Shown here: one piece after another, positions 48,201 to 62,100 of the stretch
Layout of the letters: each line of letters begins with the position of its first letter
Numbering within the stretch: the first letter of the stretch is position 1
Assembly (NCBI RefSeq): GCF_027942865.1
Contig: NC_134520.1
Coordinates: forward strand, 1,982,501-2,046,500
Source of the DNA: Odontesthes bonariensis
Lineage: Eukaryota; Chordata; Actinopteri; Atheriniformes; Atherinopsidae
DNA length: 64,000 nt
Reading direction: 5' to 3'
The notes under the pieces: model-generated
Databases searched by the model: none
Seen by the model: only the letters and a program-made list of their open reading frames with translations
What the model was told of the DNA's origin: nothing
Made by a program: the position numbers and the translations under genes

Positions 48201-51200
48201 ACTAGGTCTAAAATCTCATTTTAAAAAGGGATCAATGCATTTCTGTATCAGTCTCATTCTCGTGTTGTTTTTCATTTGTTTCAATACAAAAAGATTCCTC
48301 TATCTTATTTGAAGTGTGATGTCAAAACTCTCCTTGAAAGTGTCCCACATTGCCTCATAGCTATGAATCCCTGTCCTGCTTTTAGAATAGGTAGTGCTGT
48401 GGTGACAGTTGAAAGCGATCCAGAAGCCAGAGGCTCTGTCAGTGGTTTGAAAGTAAATACTACTGTTTACAGTAATGCTGTACAGTGTTCTGAGGGTGGA
48501 GACACCAGGGTTTTAAAGGTGGGGACTTGCGTCAGAAAACTGTTGTAGTGTTTGCACACATCAGCAAGCAGATTGGTATTAGTATTCGACACCTTAGCAT
48601 TCATTTGAAGCTTTTTTTTCTTGGGTTTGAACTTTTTTTGTGGGTACACAATGAACAAATAAACTTCACACATGGTTTACCAGGTTAATTTTATAGAATG
48701 AATCTGTTTTATTACATCCAGTTTCTCGTTTTCTTCCTGGATACAATGAATACATGAACCTTCGGATTATATTTCCTTTTTTTTCTGCCCCTCTAGGAAA
48801 AAGGCACCACTGTTATGAAATGGTTTGCTTCCCCTCCCCTCCCCCACTCTACTCTTTACTGTTTACGTCTTTGCATCTACCAGCCAGCTCTCATGCATGA
48901 ATTGTATGTGTGTGGAACCATGTTTATTAATTTATTTGTGTTGTAGTTTATATGTTGTCTTTATAGTCTTCTAACTCTGTGTACCTCGGCCTGTGAGCTG
49001 CCTTGAAGAGGGCAGTTCGCAGAAAGAGGCCCCTGTCAATGACAAACGAAGTGATAAAAGAACATTGTGTACTGAAGGCTTGTTCAGCTCCAGCTTTTAC
49101 ATAAAGACATTCCAGTGCCATCGAATCAACTCTCCCCATGCTGCCTACGAAATAAAGTACGAGTACTACGAAGTAAAAATGCTGAAATTACTGGCTTTAA
49201 CATTTCGATGGGTAGAGGGTGTCGGATTCAAATGGTTTGTTGTTTTAGATGAACTGAATTAGAATTTTGCACTGAATGACTGCGCTGTATTATTCAAAGC
49301 TGAAATAATGCGGTTGTTGTGTAGGTTTTTTTTTTTTTTTTTTATTTAATTTTTTTTAGTTTTGGTGTATGAGGTTGCTGTATGGTTAATGTAAATGTGT
49401 AACCACGCCATGTGTGCAGACGTAAATAAGTGATGAGTCTTTGTCCTTCTGCTATCCTGGCTGATGTGCACACACACGATGGGGAATACACATATTTTTG
49501 TATTCACACTTACATAAACTAATCCTCACTGGCAAAGTGGCTTCTCCTATCAGACTGTATTATACCACATGACTGCATCCCTCTGTCCCATTGTCCTGAG
49601 CCGATGTTCCTGATGCCATGTTGCCATGTTCCCAAGCCTTTTTGATCCTCGGTCTGACCGGGACCGGTGCGCCAAACTGAGACTGCAGGTCGATTGTGCA
49701 GCTCGGCTTTAAAAAAAAAAAAAGAAAGAAAAAAAAGATGTAATAGCTTAAATTTGTGACATATTTAGGAAAAAGATTTTTTGTTCTGATGTTAGATTAA
49801 CTGTAATGTGATTAATAATCAACAGTTGTTATTGTTGGTCCCTTTTTATTCCCCACAAAAATGCCAAATTTCCTAGCCTGGAAAACCAGCGCCAACTGCT
49901 GGACGGCAAAATGTTTTGCCTGCGGTTGGGTCTGGCCTCAATCCACTTGTCATTTTGAAAATACTGCCCTGAATCTGGCAGATGGCAACTAAACCAATCA
50001 CAACGCAGAGATGTGTTTTGAATCAACGCGGGCGGGCCAGAGGGTTCTGAGGGAGTGACGACAGAGCAGTGCGACGTTGGGCAGTGGAAGCGAACATAGA
50101 CAAGCGAAAGCACAACAAGAAAGATGGCGGCGGCAATGGAACAGTGCTCGTTTGATTCAGCCTTGGCACACAGCCATTATAACGAACAGCCTTGCCACTC
50201 TGTATTAAGCCCCATTGTACCGGCTTTTTGGCTGCAGTTCCACCAGAATTCCACTGGGAGCGTCGGTGGAGACCAGAATGAATGGGGCCCAATGGAGCTA
50301 GATGCTACAAATGGTCAGTTTCACCTAAGTCTCCTCAAGAGCGCTCAGATTTGAATGTAGTTTCTGAGAGCTCAACATGGGTTTCAAGTAAAAAATCTAC
50401 TGAACGAGTACATATATCCCTTTGATTTCTTACTGGTTGGCTTCTTGTTGTCCACAACGCGCTAGCATTGTGCTAATGACAGCTGGTCGACCAGCTATGT
50501 ATGACGTCATATACACTTCAAATCCTTTTTTTAAGCAAATGAGTGGCTCTAAAAATCTAAAACTCAGCCATGGGTATTTTCTAAACACCCTCTTTCGAAA
50601 ACAACATTCGAATTACTAGAGAAAAAATTATATCTTGAGATAAGGGCACGAAAGGGCGTATAGCTCCATAGGACTCCATTCATTCTGGTCTCCAAAATTG
50701 GGCGCCCCACGTGGAAAGAGGGTGGAACTGCAACCAAAATCGCCTCGTTGGAAACCGGAAATGCACCGTGAGTGGCGTATCTGTCCTATTATAGAATCTG
50801 TGCTTGGCATCAGTTTTGGAAGAGTCCCCTCCCACCAAAGCTTTCTGTCGCGCTTACTACGTCACAGTCAGTTGCGCTGATTGGTCAGAGCGTTGGCCTA
50901 TAGGCACAGACGCGGTTTGAAAGACAACGGGTTGTGCTCATCAACAATGTTCCGTTGTATCCATTGATCGGTGCCAGACTAAATTAGACATCCAATCCAT
51001 TTAGGCTGGTTTATCAGGCTACAAATTTCCTACACACCCATCCACAGAATTGGTGGATGATTTCCTTTTCCATATAATGATATTAAAGTAATCCCATTTC
51101 ACGGCGTTTGATGCACGGGTATGTGACCCTGAGCTTGGGGACATTCTGGCAGGCATTTTGCTCTATTTCATCTAGTTTTATAGACCAAATAAAGCTAGTT

Positions 51201-53147
51201 ATAAACAAGTTATTGTAACTTGTAATGAAAAAGATGGCCAACATGTTTGGTTTGGTCTTAATGGAAATAGCTTTGATCAAACCCTCTCTGCTTATCTGTT
51301 GACCAGCTTTTCGTTTCCATTAGAGTGCAGAATGCTTTCGAACTTCGGTCATCTTACTTTTTTCCTTTGTGATTACAGCTGAACAACACCTAAATACTTA
51401 TCATCAGTTTCGATTGATGAAGGAAGCCTGCTATTCGTCAGTTGTTTGTTGGCTTGCTAACTTCACAGGAGCCAGTCTTTCTTTGACTTGGTGATTTGAC
51501 CTACTTGGTTTTCCCGGATAGCTGCCAAACAGAGGTGTGTCTGTTCGGTCCTCCTAGAGAAAGGCTCTCATGTACATTTTGAAGGATTGCTGTGCGTCAC
51601 AGCGTCGGTGTGACCAAAGAACGATACTTTCAGATCAGAAAGACAAACGAGCTTTACAAGTGGCTGAAAGTGGCATAAATTCTAAAATTTTGTGGCCTTT
51701 AGATATAGTGAAGGTACTCGAGTCTTTGATTAAATTGTAAGTGTCTCGCATTAAAGGAAAACTGAATCACGTAATTGCATTATGTCATGAACTGCTGAGG
51801 GTTATTTAAGGCTCTAGCATGGTTGTCGTAATGGCTCGCGCGAGCGGTCTTGATGACGTCACGGTTTCGTGCCCGCCATTTATAGTGGCGCTAGTCGATG
51901 CGCCAGTAGTTCCAGTTTTCTCCGTTACAGAGGTGTCGCTGCTACGTGAAGGTTACCGCTACTCTCCAACCACGAAAGTGGAGAAGAAAACAATGCCCCT
52001 GTCATCAATAATACTGCTGAAGTATCTGGAACATGAAATGGTGCTTAGAACCTTGACAGCGAAAAGGCGACGAAAGAGAAAGATTACTTGCATAATATCT
52101 GATGAGCCTGCAGAAGTTGAATCATAGGCATGATGGTGCCCATCTCACCTCCAAATTCCTGAGCATTCTCACCCATTACTTTGCTGATGAGCCTTCATCA
52201 TTATAGTCTGATATAGTAGTTAGAATATTGTTATAGGATCTTTAAGTGTATTGTGTTACCCTTTCTTTGTTTTGTTAGTGTGCTTCAGTGGACACACTTG
52301 GGAATTATCGTTACCTTTCAGGATGCAACAATAATAATAATAGATCGGTTTTATATAGCGCTTAATACTCAAAGCCGCTTCCAGTGAATGAAACAACAGC
52401 AAATTCCTAACGACACAAGTTATTTACAAATAATTGCTCAAAGTATTTTACATGACACAACCGTCAGCCGTGAGCCTGTTTTCAAGTTGGTCCATCCGGT
52501 TTGTCATTCTCCACACGTGCCAAGTTACAAATTTTGACTGGTGCACGACAACGCGCTGTACCGCCTTTTCATGGCGTACGCCAGGCCAGAAACGTCCTTT
52601 TGACGTGACGCGCCATCCGTGCCGTGACCGACGCGTCAACTATAAATCCAGCTTTACTCCTGTTTCCTTCCGTGCTGCATCTGTTTTCGCGAGGTTGCGG
52701 TCTGAGCTGGAGCTCCCATCATGCGGACAACACTTCAGCAGTCACAGCTCAACATAATCTGCCTCTTGTTTGAATTCCACGACTTCCGTTTGTCTCATTT
52801 GGTTTTCATCAACACTCTTCAACTTTGTTTTTGGTTTTCACACAACAGCGTCACTGCACGCGTTTCACTCAATGCGTTTCATTCCATGCTGGGATCCTAT
52901 TGGTTGATTAGGAGATGCTGGTCATAGCAGCAAATGCGCTGCGAGATGATCATCCTAAATTTTTAGCACTGTCGGGCTACCTTTGGTCGCAGGACCATAA
53001 CACAGGCAGTCTTTGAGTCTCTCTCACAGTACAACGTAAGGACACTGTTTAGGGGCCACCACCAACCAAACCTCCAAGATTGTCAAACGATTGTTGGCCC
53101 AAAATCATGCAGTTTATACCAGGCGTGATGGCTTTCCAGTCCAACGG

Positions 53148-53181
<34 letters not shown>

Positions 53182-56100
53182 GTTTCGTTGTTTTAACTAT
53201 GTGAGGAATAAGCAATAAATGCAGTCATGTAGCATGGGTGAAGTGATTGGCTATATGTGAATGATTTTGTCAGTGTTCATTTTTAATTTTTTTTTTTTAT
53301 TGCCATTCATGTCATTTATTTAGAAAAATACAAATTGAGTACCAAACAGTCTAGGATGGGTTACTTGCCAAATGATGTGTGTGAAAGAGCGGGGGAGGGA
53401 GGGAGAGAGAGAATCCCCTTCTGTAAAGACTACAGTATTATATTTTTGTTCTTCCTTTTTTTTTTTTTTTTTTTTTTTCAAATAAGTGCAGGTTGTCCTT
53501 AAAGCTAATTCAGTTTGAGTAATGAGGATGATTTGCATATCTATTATTGGCTAACCGTGCCTTTCCATCCGTTCTGAAAGCAGGACTGGAAAGTAACATG
53601 TTGTAATTGCATTTCCTCGTTTGAATTAAACATAAAGCAGACATTTATTTTATTTTTTTTTTTCTGCCATTTTGCCAATGCAATAGTGTCCCTAAAGATG
53701 AAGAGAAGCAGTCTGAGACCGTTTGCCTTGTGTGTTTAAAGGTCCCTGTTGACATTGAAATTTATATTTATTTTTTTTCCCCACATATTTTCACACCCCT
53801 TGGGTTGCACATTCATGTTTATTCAGTAACTAGGTAGTCCTGACATGGTAAAGACAGCTGGAGCACTCTCATTATTTCAAAAGGACATGGAGTCTAAATG
53901 CTGGATCAGAAATAGTTCTCAGTTTTCGGCCAGTAACGTAGGCCTTCCTGATCCGTAATGCTGTACAGGCCTGTACCTTTGTGTCAGACACAGGCCTCGG
54001 ACATATTTCTTGGAAGGGTAAGAAATCTACCGCTGTGTCTCTACTCTTCCAGTACAGCACGTCAGCGCACAGCTTTGGACTACTTACAGAAATGAGCTCT
54101 TAACTCAATGCCCGTTGGCTAATACAATGCCTGGAGTCCCAGCGTTTAGCAGTTTCTAGTAAACCCTTTTGCTGCTTGTCTTTAATGTCAAAGTCAGGGA
54201 AAATGAGGGATGAAAAATAAATAAGTAAAAATTATTTTTGATCCACTTTTCAAATATAGCTCCAATTAAGCTCTGAGATCGCGTGGTGATGACTGCAGAT
54301 TTAAAAAGCACCTTTTTAACGATGCTAAACATTATCAGACGAGGATGACATTTTGATCGTGTGTTGCAAATCTACAGTTCACACTTAAAGAAGCCACTTG
54401 ACTAACTGATTGTGTGAAACTGATTTGTCAACAGATCCGAGAGGTTTAAGATCAGCCCTGCACTTCAGATCAGTGAAGAGGGGTCGGGGTCTCTCGTCTT
54501 TTTATCAGTCACGTTGTTCCGGGAAGGGTCCGTTTCAGAGCTTTGGCTGCGGGGCCAGAGAGCTATTTGCCTGTTCAGCCAATGTGTCCTTGCTGCTATG
54601 AGGATGCACCAGCAGGGAGGATTATGGAGGATCAGCAGGCTTTAAAACAAACTGCTGCTCTACATTATTTCATGCTTCCATGTGAAGGAATATCGAAGCG
54701 CACATGCACATGCAAACTTAAACGCACACAGTCGGTCCTCTTAAAGCAGGGCTTTTTAGGCTCTGCACCCTCTCTTCCTCCAAACAGTGACGGCATGTTT
54801 TTTTTTTTTTTTTTTTTTTCGTCTGCTGGGCAGATGCACTGGCCTACTTTCCTACTTTGTCTGGTGAGCCCTGGCACGTATCCCTGGCCTACAATCCTCA
54901 TCTGCCCGGATTGTTTCCTCAGCTCTTTTTCGTGTCCTATGGCTGCCTCCCAGTTTGTTGTTTTTTTTTCTTTGCACATAAACCATGTGAATGTACAGTT
55001 CGAATATAGTTTGTCTGGCCGCTTGAAGAATTTATTCTCAGAGGAAAATAAATCCCTCTGGGAGATAACGGCAGTTTTTCTTTTTTTTTTTTTTTTCTTT
55101 TTTTTTTGCGGGAGCTTTTTAAGGGGATGCTTTGTTCTCTTAAAGCATGTGATCAGGCGCGATGACGGCCCAGTTTAAAAGGACTAACTCAATGCATCAT
55201 CATGCTGTTATCCATCGGTCTTTCTCACACAGTTAACTACACTCCCAAGTTCCTCATATCATACATAAAATTTAATCCGTTTTAGGGAAAAACAATCACA
55301 AGACTTTCCAATCTGTCAGGAAGGCAGACAGACAAATGTAGTGATTTAACTTGGGACTCCTGTCAACTTTTTGCAGCAACTGTTTACTGATATTTTTCAT
55401 TTAGGACAGTTGAAGACAACACACGTTGTGTGTGTGTGTGTGAGATAAGGAATGAGATAAACAAGCTGGCCTTAGAGTCGGGTCAGGAAAAGGAAAGACG
55501 GCAGCTAATCTACTCTAGTTCAGGCTATTTGCAGCATGACTTGCAATGTAATGTCATGACAAAGATGAGTTTGTGTGAGTGGGCAGAATGGCAAGGCAAA
55601 CTTGTGGTGATTCTTGTGGACTTTAAGGATAACCGTGTCATACCAGTGATGGATGAGTGAGAGGCAGCGCAAGACCTGGGGCCAAAGAGAATGATACCCA
55701 CGAGATAACAGGTCCTCATGCCTGTTACCTTTGAAAACTTGTAATCACCAGGAAAAAGTCCTGCCTGACAGGAGATGAAAGCACACTTTGCATGCCATGC
55801 AGCTGGTGATAATGTTGGACTGCCGTGGGCAGATTAATCCCTCCACTTGTTGTCTTTGCAGTTTCGTCTCCTCTGTGTCAACCCAGTCGGTTATTTCAGT
55901 ACAGTTGATTTGGTGGGGTTGTACGATGCCCCCATGATTCTGAATAGTCCCAAAGCCAACAGGAAATATCAGGGGCTTTGGCTGCTCGGAACCAGTACAG
56001 ACGGTGTGTTTGGGCATTTAGGCAGTGTCTCTGGGCACATTTGTCTAAAGTGATCCTCTTCAGCTCATGTGAGGGGAAAGAAAAGAAAAGAAACGAAAAG

Positions 56101-59100
56101 AAAGACATTGTAGCATTCAGAGAGGAGCACTAAGACTGAGGCTATGTACACACGTAGCCGGGTATTTTTAAAACTGAATATTCCCCCCCCCCCTCCGTTT
56201 ATAAAATAATTTGTATCCACATTACCTCGTTTTCGAAAAAAACACCTTCCACACATAACCGAACATCTGCGTTTTCACCTGTCTTGACAACCCAAATGCA
56301 TTTGCTGTTTTGCGCAATCTGCCCTCGTCAGCTAAATAATAAAGTGTGCACGCAACTTTTTTGAGCACACTGACAGGTGATCGCATGACAGTGGACTGCC
56401 CCTCGATATGAGGACGTAATAATTCCGACAGTGACAGGAGTGAGGACCGGGACATGCGAAATTGTCACGCCATTCCTCTGGGAGTACGACTTGGGCGTGT
56501 AAAATCAAGGCAGTAAACAGCGCCTGCACAATAATAACCACCACAGTTCTGAAGACATCCATGCTTCTTCAGTAAACAAAGGTCGCACTTTAGACTTTAA
56601 AGCAGATTTGTTGTTGTTTTGGCGCATATTGTGACGTTCGAAAACGCAAAACTCCGGTTATCTCTGTCTACACGCAGCTGCATAAACGGAGTTTTCAAAA
56701 ATCTTCACTTTGCCCGGAGTTTTTAAAAACATTCGTTTACGATGCGTTTTTATGTGGATGACAGGTCCAAACGTAGAAAAATATATTCGTTTTAGCAGAT
56801 ACCCGGCTAAGTGTGGATGGGGCCTGAGTGGAGTCTTGAAGAGGCTTCGCAGAGATCTCCAGGTGCTTCTGAATTGAGAACAGGAAATGGGGATTATGAC
56901 ACAATGAAGAAGAGGGTAGTTGCAGATTGCTGAGTCATAAATCTTCTCTCTGGCTCCTCCTTCCCGAACACGACCCACCGCTAGTAACATACATGGCACA
57001 TTTAGTGTTCAAATGGTCTGTATGTCTTTCCATTTGTGGGTCATACTCCCACCTTTGCATAACCGTGTTAAGTAAAAGTAGGTCACATTATCTCAGATGC
57101 ACCCCCAAAGCAGATCCTCGCAGATTGGCTCCTTAGTATTTTTTTCTCCCTTCACCAGCTTTTTTTTTTTTTTTTTTTCCCACCTCTGTAAGGAATGTCG
57201 GCACTCAGATATTTCCATTCATTCAACCTCCAGCCCCCCTCGAGGGGAAAAAGCAAAACAAAGCCAAAAAAAACCCCATCCCACTTTGTTTGGCTTGTGT
57301 TTTTGCATGTATTTCACTAAAAGCTTTTTGCTGTTGAGTGGCTCCACGTCTTTAATCTTTGTATTTGGATATTTCTGATTCCAGTATAGGGCTTTTTTTA
57401 ATATAAAAGTCCCGATGAAGCCATGGTTCAATGAATCACATTATGGAACTTTATCAGATTTGCATCTGTCATTACGGAAGCTTATAAGGATGTTTGACTT
57501 TATGACGCAGTCACCCAAACCTGTACTCAGGTATTTGATCTGTTATCCACCCACGTCTGTTTACACAAGTGTTCGTGTGCCTGAGTCAAAGAAGGCCCTT
57601 CATCAAATGGTAACCAGGTAGGTTTGGGAACCTAAATGGCTTAAGACATAAGTGGGTCAATAATTAAATTAGTCAATTATATTATAGTAAAAGCAGCTAT
57701 AAATACAGATGCATTAGAAAATGATACCTTTGCATGATGAGGTGACTATTAAAGCAGAGCCTCGTGCAGCTCATCTGAAACTGGACAGTTAAAGAGCCAA
57801 GATTTGTCTAAGAAAGTCCGCAGAGGTTAAGACCATATCCCCACATCTGTAAATGTTAACTTTATGTCACGCCTTTTGGAGAAAACAATTACACGACACT
57901 CTGCTACTTGTTACACTGTGAAGGTAAACAGATTGCGCAGTTAACAGACGCCAGAACAGTTGAATGATAATGCTTTAGGTAGTTTCCATCTCCAGATTCC
58001 CATTTAGACATGAATTGCATCACGTTGGTTCTTGTGTTTTTGGTATATGGACGGTGATATTCATGTGCTCTGTTGTGACTGTCAGCACACCATATTCACA
58101 CTTTAAAACGGATTTGTGAATTGATTTCATGATTTATGAACTGTTTCAAGTTCAGAATCGGGATGAATAATCTATTAAAGCTTTTATGAAATATTCATTT
58201 ACTGAGCGCATTTTAGAGCCCCCTTTTTTCTGGGCCTGTATCTGTAACACTTAAATCCTTTGAAAATTTTGGTTTAAGTCACACAGACATCTCAAACTGC
58301 GTATAAAAAACAGTTAAAGGAACAGAGAGCTACATTTGCTGCTGTCTCAGATAAAGGCTTTATGGTTTTTTATTTATTTATTTTTTCTATGTTCTTATTT
58401 TTCCCGTCCATTGAAAACTATGATGTTAGCACACATGGCTTCTGTAGTGTAGGCAGGCACGATCTCTTCAGTGCATCGTCTGACATGGTTTTCCTGTGAA
58501 TCACGGGGAGTAGATCTCGTAGACGTGACTGAACATGTCATTTGAGAATTTTTCTTTTGTCAGACCATGATTAACTGTCATTTGTTGAGTTACTGAATCG
58601 ATATTTGCACTCAAACGGTTGACATTAAAATTCTATTTTGTTTCAAATGAAAAGAAACAAAACGACTTTCACATGCTGTCCTTGTGACTTGCTGGGAGTC
58701 TGTTACCAACTCAGATGACCTCTTCAGTTAAATAAGGGCAAAACATGTTTCATCACATGTTCCATGTGTGTCCAAGACTGAAGACAGACATTTGAAATGG
58801 AATACATCTAAGGCTAAGCTAAGTTTAGCTTGGCGCCTACATTAGTCCATGGCTCGTATTGTATTTACCACCTAGTATGTATAGAAAGCCTGGCGTTCAG
58901 GTTTCCCTCACTGACTTTGTGGCCTCTTTTAGTCAACTGGCCTCTTTCTTAACTGATTGAGAAGAACGAAATTGACATAATAATATAACAAAGGGTGACA
59001 CCTAGAAGCAAGTGTCATTTAGAGCCCCAGAACATTGGAACATACATCAGCGGTGATGCTTGCCAAATGAGGGGGAGGATTCATAGATGTGTTTTAGTTT

Positions 59101-62100
59101 GCTGACATTGACGCATTTTACCTTCACTATTGTTTTTGCAAATTGCTTCCAAGCTATTAGGGTCTCGGTTTGTGTTTAGTTCAAAACAAAAAATGTGTCC
59201 ATTTTGGTGATGTTTGGCATTGCATTTAAACTGCTGAACTACCAAAATGCAAATTGTCGAATGGTAGAAGATAAAAGAATTTAACTTTTTTTTTTTGCGC
59301 TGAAGTGCTATTAAAGCATAGCAGGAGATGGTATGTCTTGGACTCATTTCCGGCCTGTTCCCGAAACACTCGCATACCTCAATTTTAAAGCCTTCCCAAC
59401 ACATTTGGCATCAAGTTACGCTCACCAACCACGCACCCTGTAATCGCAGCAAAATAACAGCAAAGAAAATAAGACTGAGGAAAGTAAAAGCATTTCAGCA
59501 TATTCTCTTGTCTCTTTTGGCTACTGAATTGAAATGATAAACCTTTCAGTATGTCATGAACACTTATCATTGGAAGGTACTTTTTCTGTCGAAGAGGAGT
59601 TGCCCATGTATCTCCACATTGGGTCTTCATTTAGAAATCCTCAGCAGTCACAAGAGTGACTCCACACAGGGTTATGTCACAGTTGGGAATGTTTGGGGAC
59701 CGGATACGAACTGGACTCTGGAGAGAGCCTCAAACTGAGGAAATTAAAAGGGAAATGGTTTTGTCTATATGTTTTTATACAGATGAAGGAAAAAGATTCT
59801 AATGACACTCGAAAGCATGAAGGATGGTGCACATGTTTCTTTGTCAGCAGAGATCCACCTTTTCAAAAGATAATTTTAATTACCAGGATGTTGTTGACAT
59901 ATGTGGTCTCATCATTCAATCACCTCGAGTGATATATAGAGAAGAATACAGATGGAGAGGCTCTCTGATTGACAGAACACGGTCTTGCACAGATGGCTTT
60001 TGCTCAGTGGTTGCAGGTATGTGTGCGGCTCTGTATTCGCCTCACTCCTGACAGTCGGGCTGACAGGGTGCTAACATGAATGTCCATGTGCCCTCCTCTT
60101 CCCTGCTGCTGATATTTGACACCTGCAGGAGAATCGCTGTCGTTTGAGCTTTACTCGTGTGCTTTCTGGCTGAACTGGGTCAGAAACTTTCACTTTGAAC
60201 AAATGTACAGTTCTACAGGCATTGTATAACACAGTTGCACAGTTCTCTGATCTGATGACATAGTTTGTATTTCAGCGCACAGTTCTGTTTGAAATTCAAT
60301 TCAATTCAAAAATACTTTATTTATCCCAGAGGGAAATTAAATGTTGATGTAACTCAATTAAATCAAAGAGTTATTATAGATGCTGATGGCTGTGGGCAGG
60401 AATGATTTCCTGTAGCGGTCCGTTTTGCATCCAAACTGAAGAAGCCTTTGACTGAAGAGACTCTGTTTTCTGATAACAGTCTCATGGAGAGGATGTTCAG
60501 GGTTGTCCATAATTCTCTTGATTTTATGCAAAATCCTTCTTTGCATTATTGTCTCCAGAGGTTCCACAGTCGTCCCCAGAACAGAACCAGCCTTCTTTAT
60601 CAGGTTGTTGAGTCTTTTTGTTGTTGAGTGATGAAAGTTAAGGACCAGAGTCTAAAGGGGTCTTTGTTTGGTGTTTTTAGTTCAATTCAGTCTTCATAAT
60701 AGCAAGTTATGGCTCACGGCTCCAGAGAAATTTATGCGTGATTTATTAAGCTCAAAGTGGTTAAGTATAGATGCAGTTTATGGGTTAGTTGGCATCACAG
60801 CAGAGAAAACATGCTGAGAACAACCTCTCGCTGTGTTCCTCATCCCATTTCAACTCAAGTGACAAGACAAATAAAGTTCAAGCTCAGCAAAATGCAGTAC
60901 AGTTAATCATAATCTAATTCAATCCAAGTTCAAATGAAATTAAAATCCTATAAAATACCAATATTTAAAAGTAGCCTGGCTAAGAAAACCATTGGACTGC
61001 ATCACATCTTCAGTTTTACTCAACCGTTTGAGTGGTGAGAAGAGAGAACAGACATAATTAATTTATGATGATTTAATCATGCTTATCGCTGTACGTGTCT
61101 CTGTTTGGATGAACATGGTGAAGTTGCATTTTTCCTAACAAACATTCCCTTCTCTGTGTTTCAGGTACCCCAGTCAACATGTGCATTGTTCAGAGCAGAG
61201 CTTGTCTGGCTCAGGTCCGTCTGCCCAGGACAAAGACTCTGACAGCCGCGAGCATGAGCAGGACCCCACACAAAACCAGGTGTGTTGAAGCTGCAGCAAC
61301 ATTCCCCTGTTTAAAATGTTTTGTTAACCGTCGTTGTTGCAGCAAAAATAAACTATGTTTTCAGTTTGGCTGAATCTAACGTCTCGGCTCTGAATTGGTG
61401 AGATGCATAGTTTGCATGACACCAAGAGGATGCTGGTAGGAGCTGGGTCATACACGTTCTTGACCTACTGACCCCTGCTGAGCAGTCAGAGGTGTGGAAA
61501 GAGAAGGAGCAGCTATAGAGATTTAGTGTCTCCCCCTCTTACTCTCTAATATAGTTTATCCACTGGACTTATATCATCTGAGGCTGGTGGTAGATATAAG
61601 ATCCATTCTCCCTGCTCAGTACAGCTGACAACAGGACATTTGAATGACTCATTAAGTGAGATATTTTAAAACCCCCCCAAAAAATTGCTTCGGTTGTGAT
61701 TTTTACTTTTCTAATGACTTCAGAACCCCAAACATGCTGTTAAGCACAGAATCTAAAAGGAGTTTTTTTTTTTTTCTCATGATATGTCCCCTTTGAAGGG
61801 CATCGTGGATCTTGTGTTAAAGTATTTTCTTGCTCAAATATGGGGCAAAAGTTACCTATTTTTTTACGGGGTCTACTTGGTCAGAACTCCCCCACCCCCC
61901 CAGAAAGGATAAGAATGTTCAGTACAATAAAATTTGCTCCTCTTCAGGTACATTTTTACTCTGAAAGTAGCTAATTTCCACGTTGTGTCACATCGTCAAG
62001 TTAAACATTAGCTTCTCTGTCAAATGAGTCCCAGAGGTCATAGTGATATAGGTGAGGACCAGTCGTGCAGGTTTGGGGTTCAGGGTTTACGAAAGCTTTT

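Noticed and set aside
51819-52127. 102-codon frame starting at a true ATG near CpG-rich sequence
   Set aside because: There is no promoter or poly(A) context and no similarity I recognise; it lies within a transposon-rich intron. Kept out for lack of support.
54543-55178. 211-codon open frame in suco intron 1
   Set aside because: It contains two poly-T runs read as poly-phenylalanine and no recognisable family.
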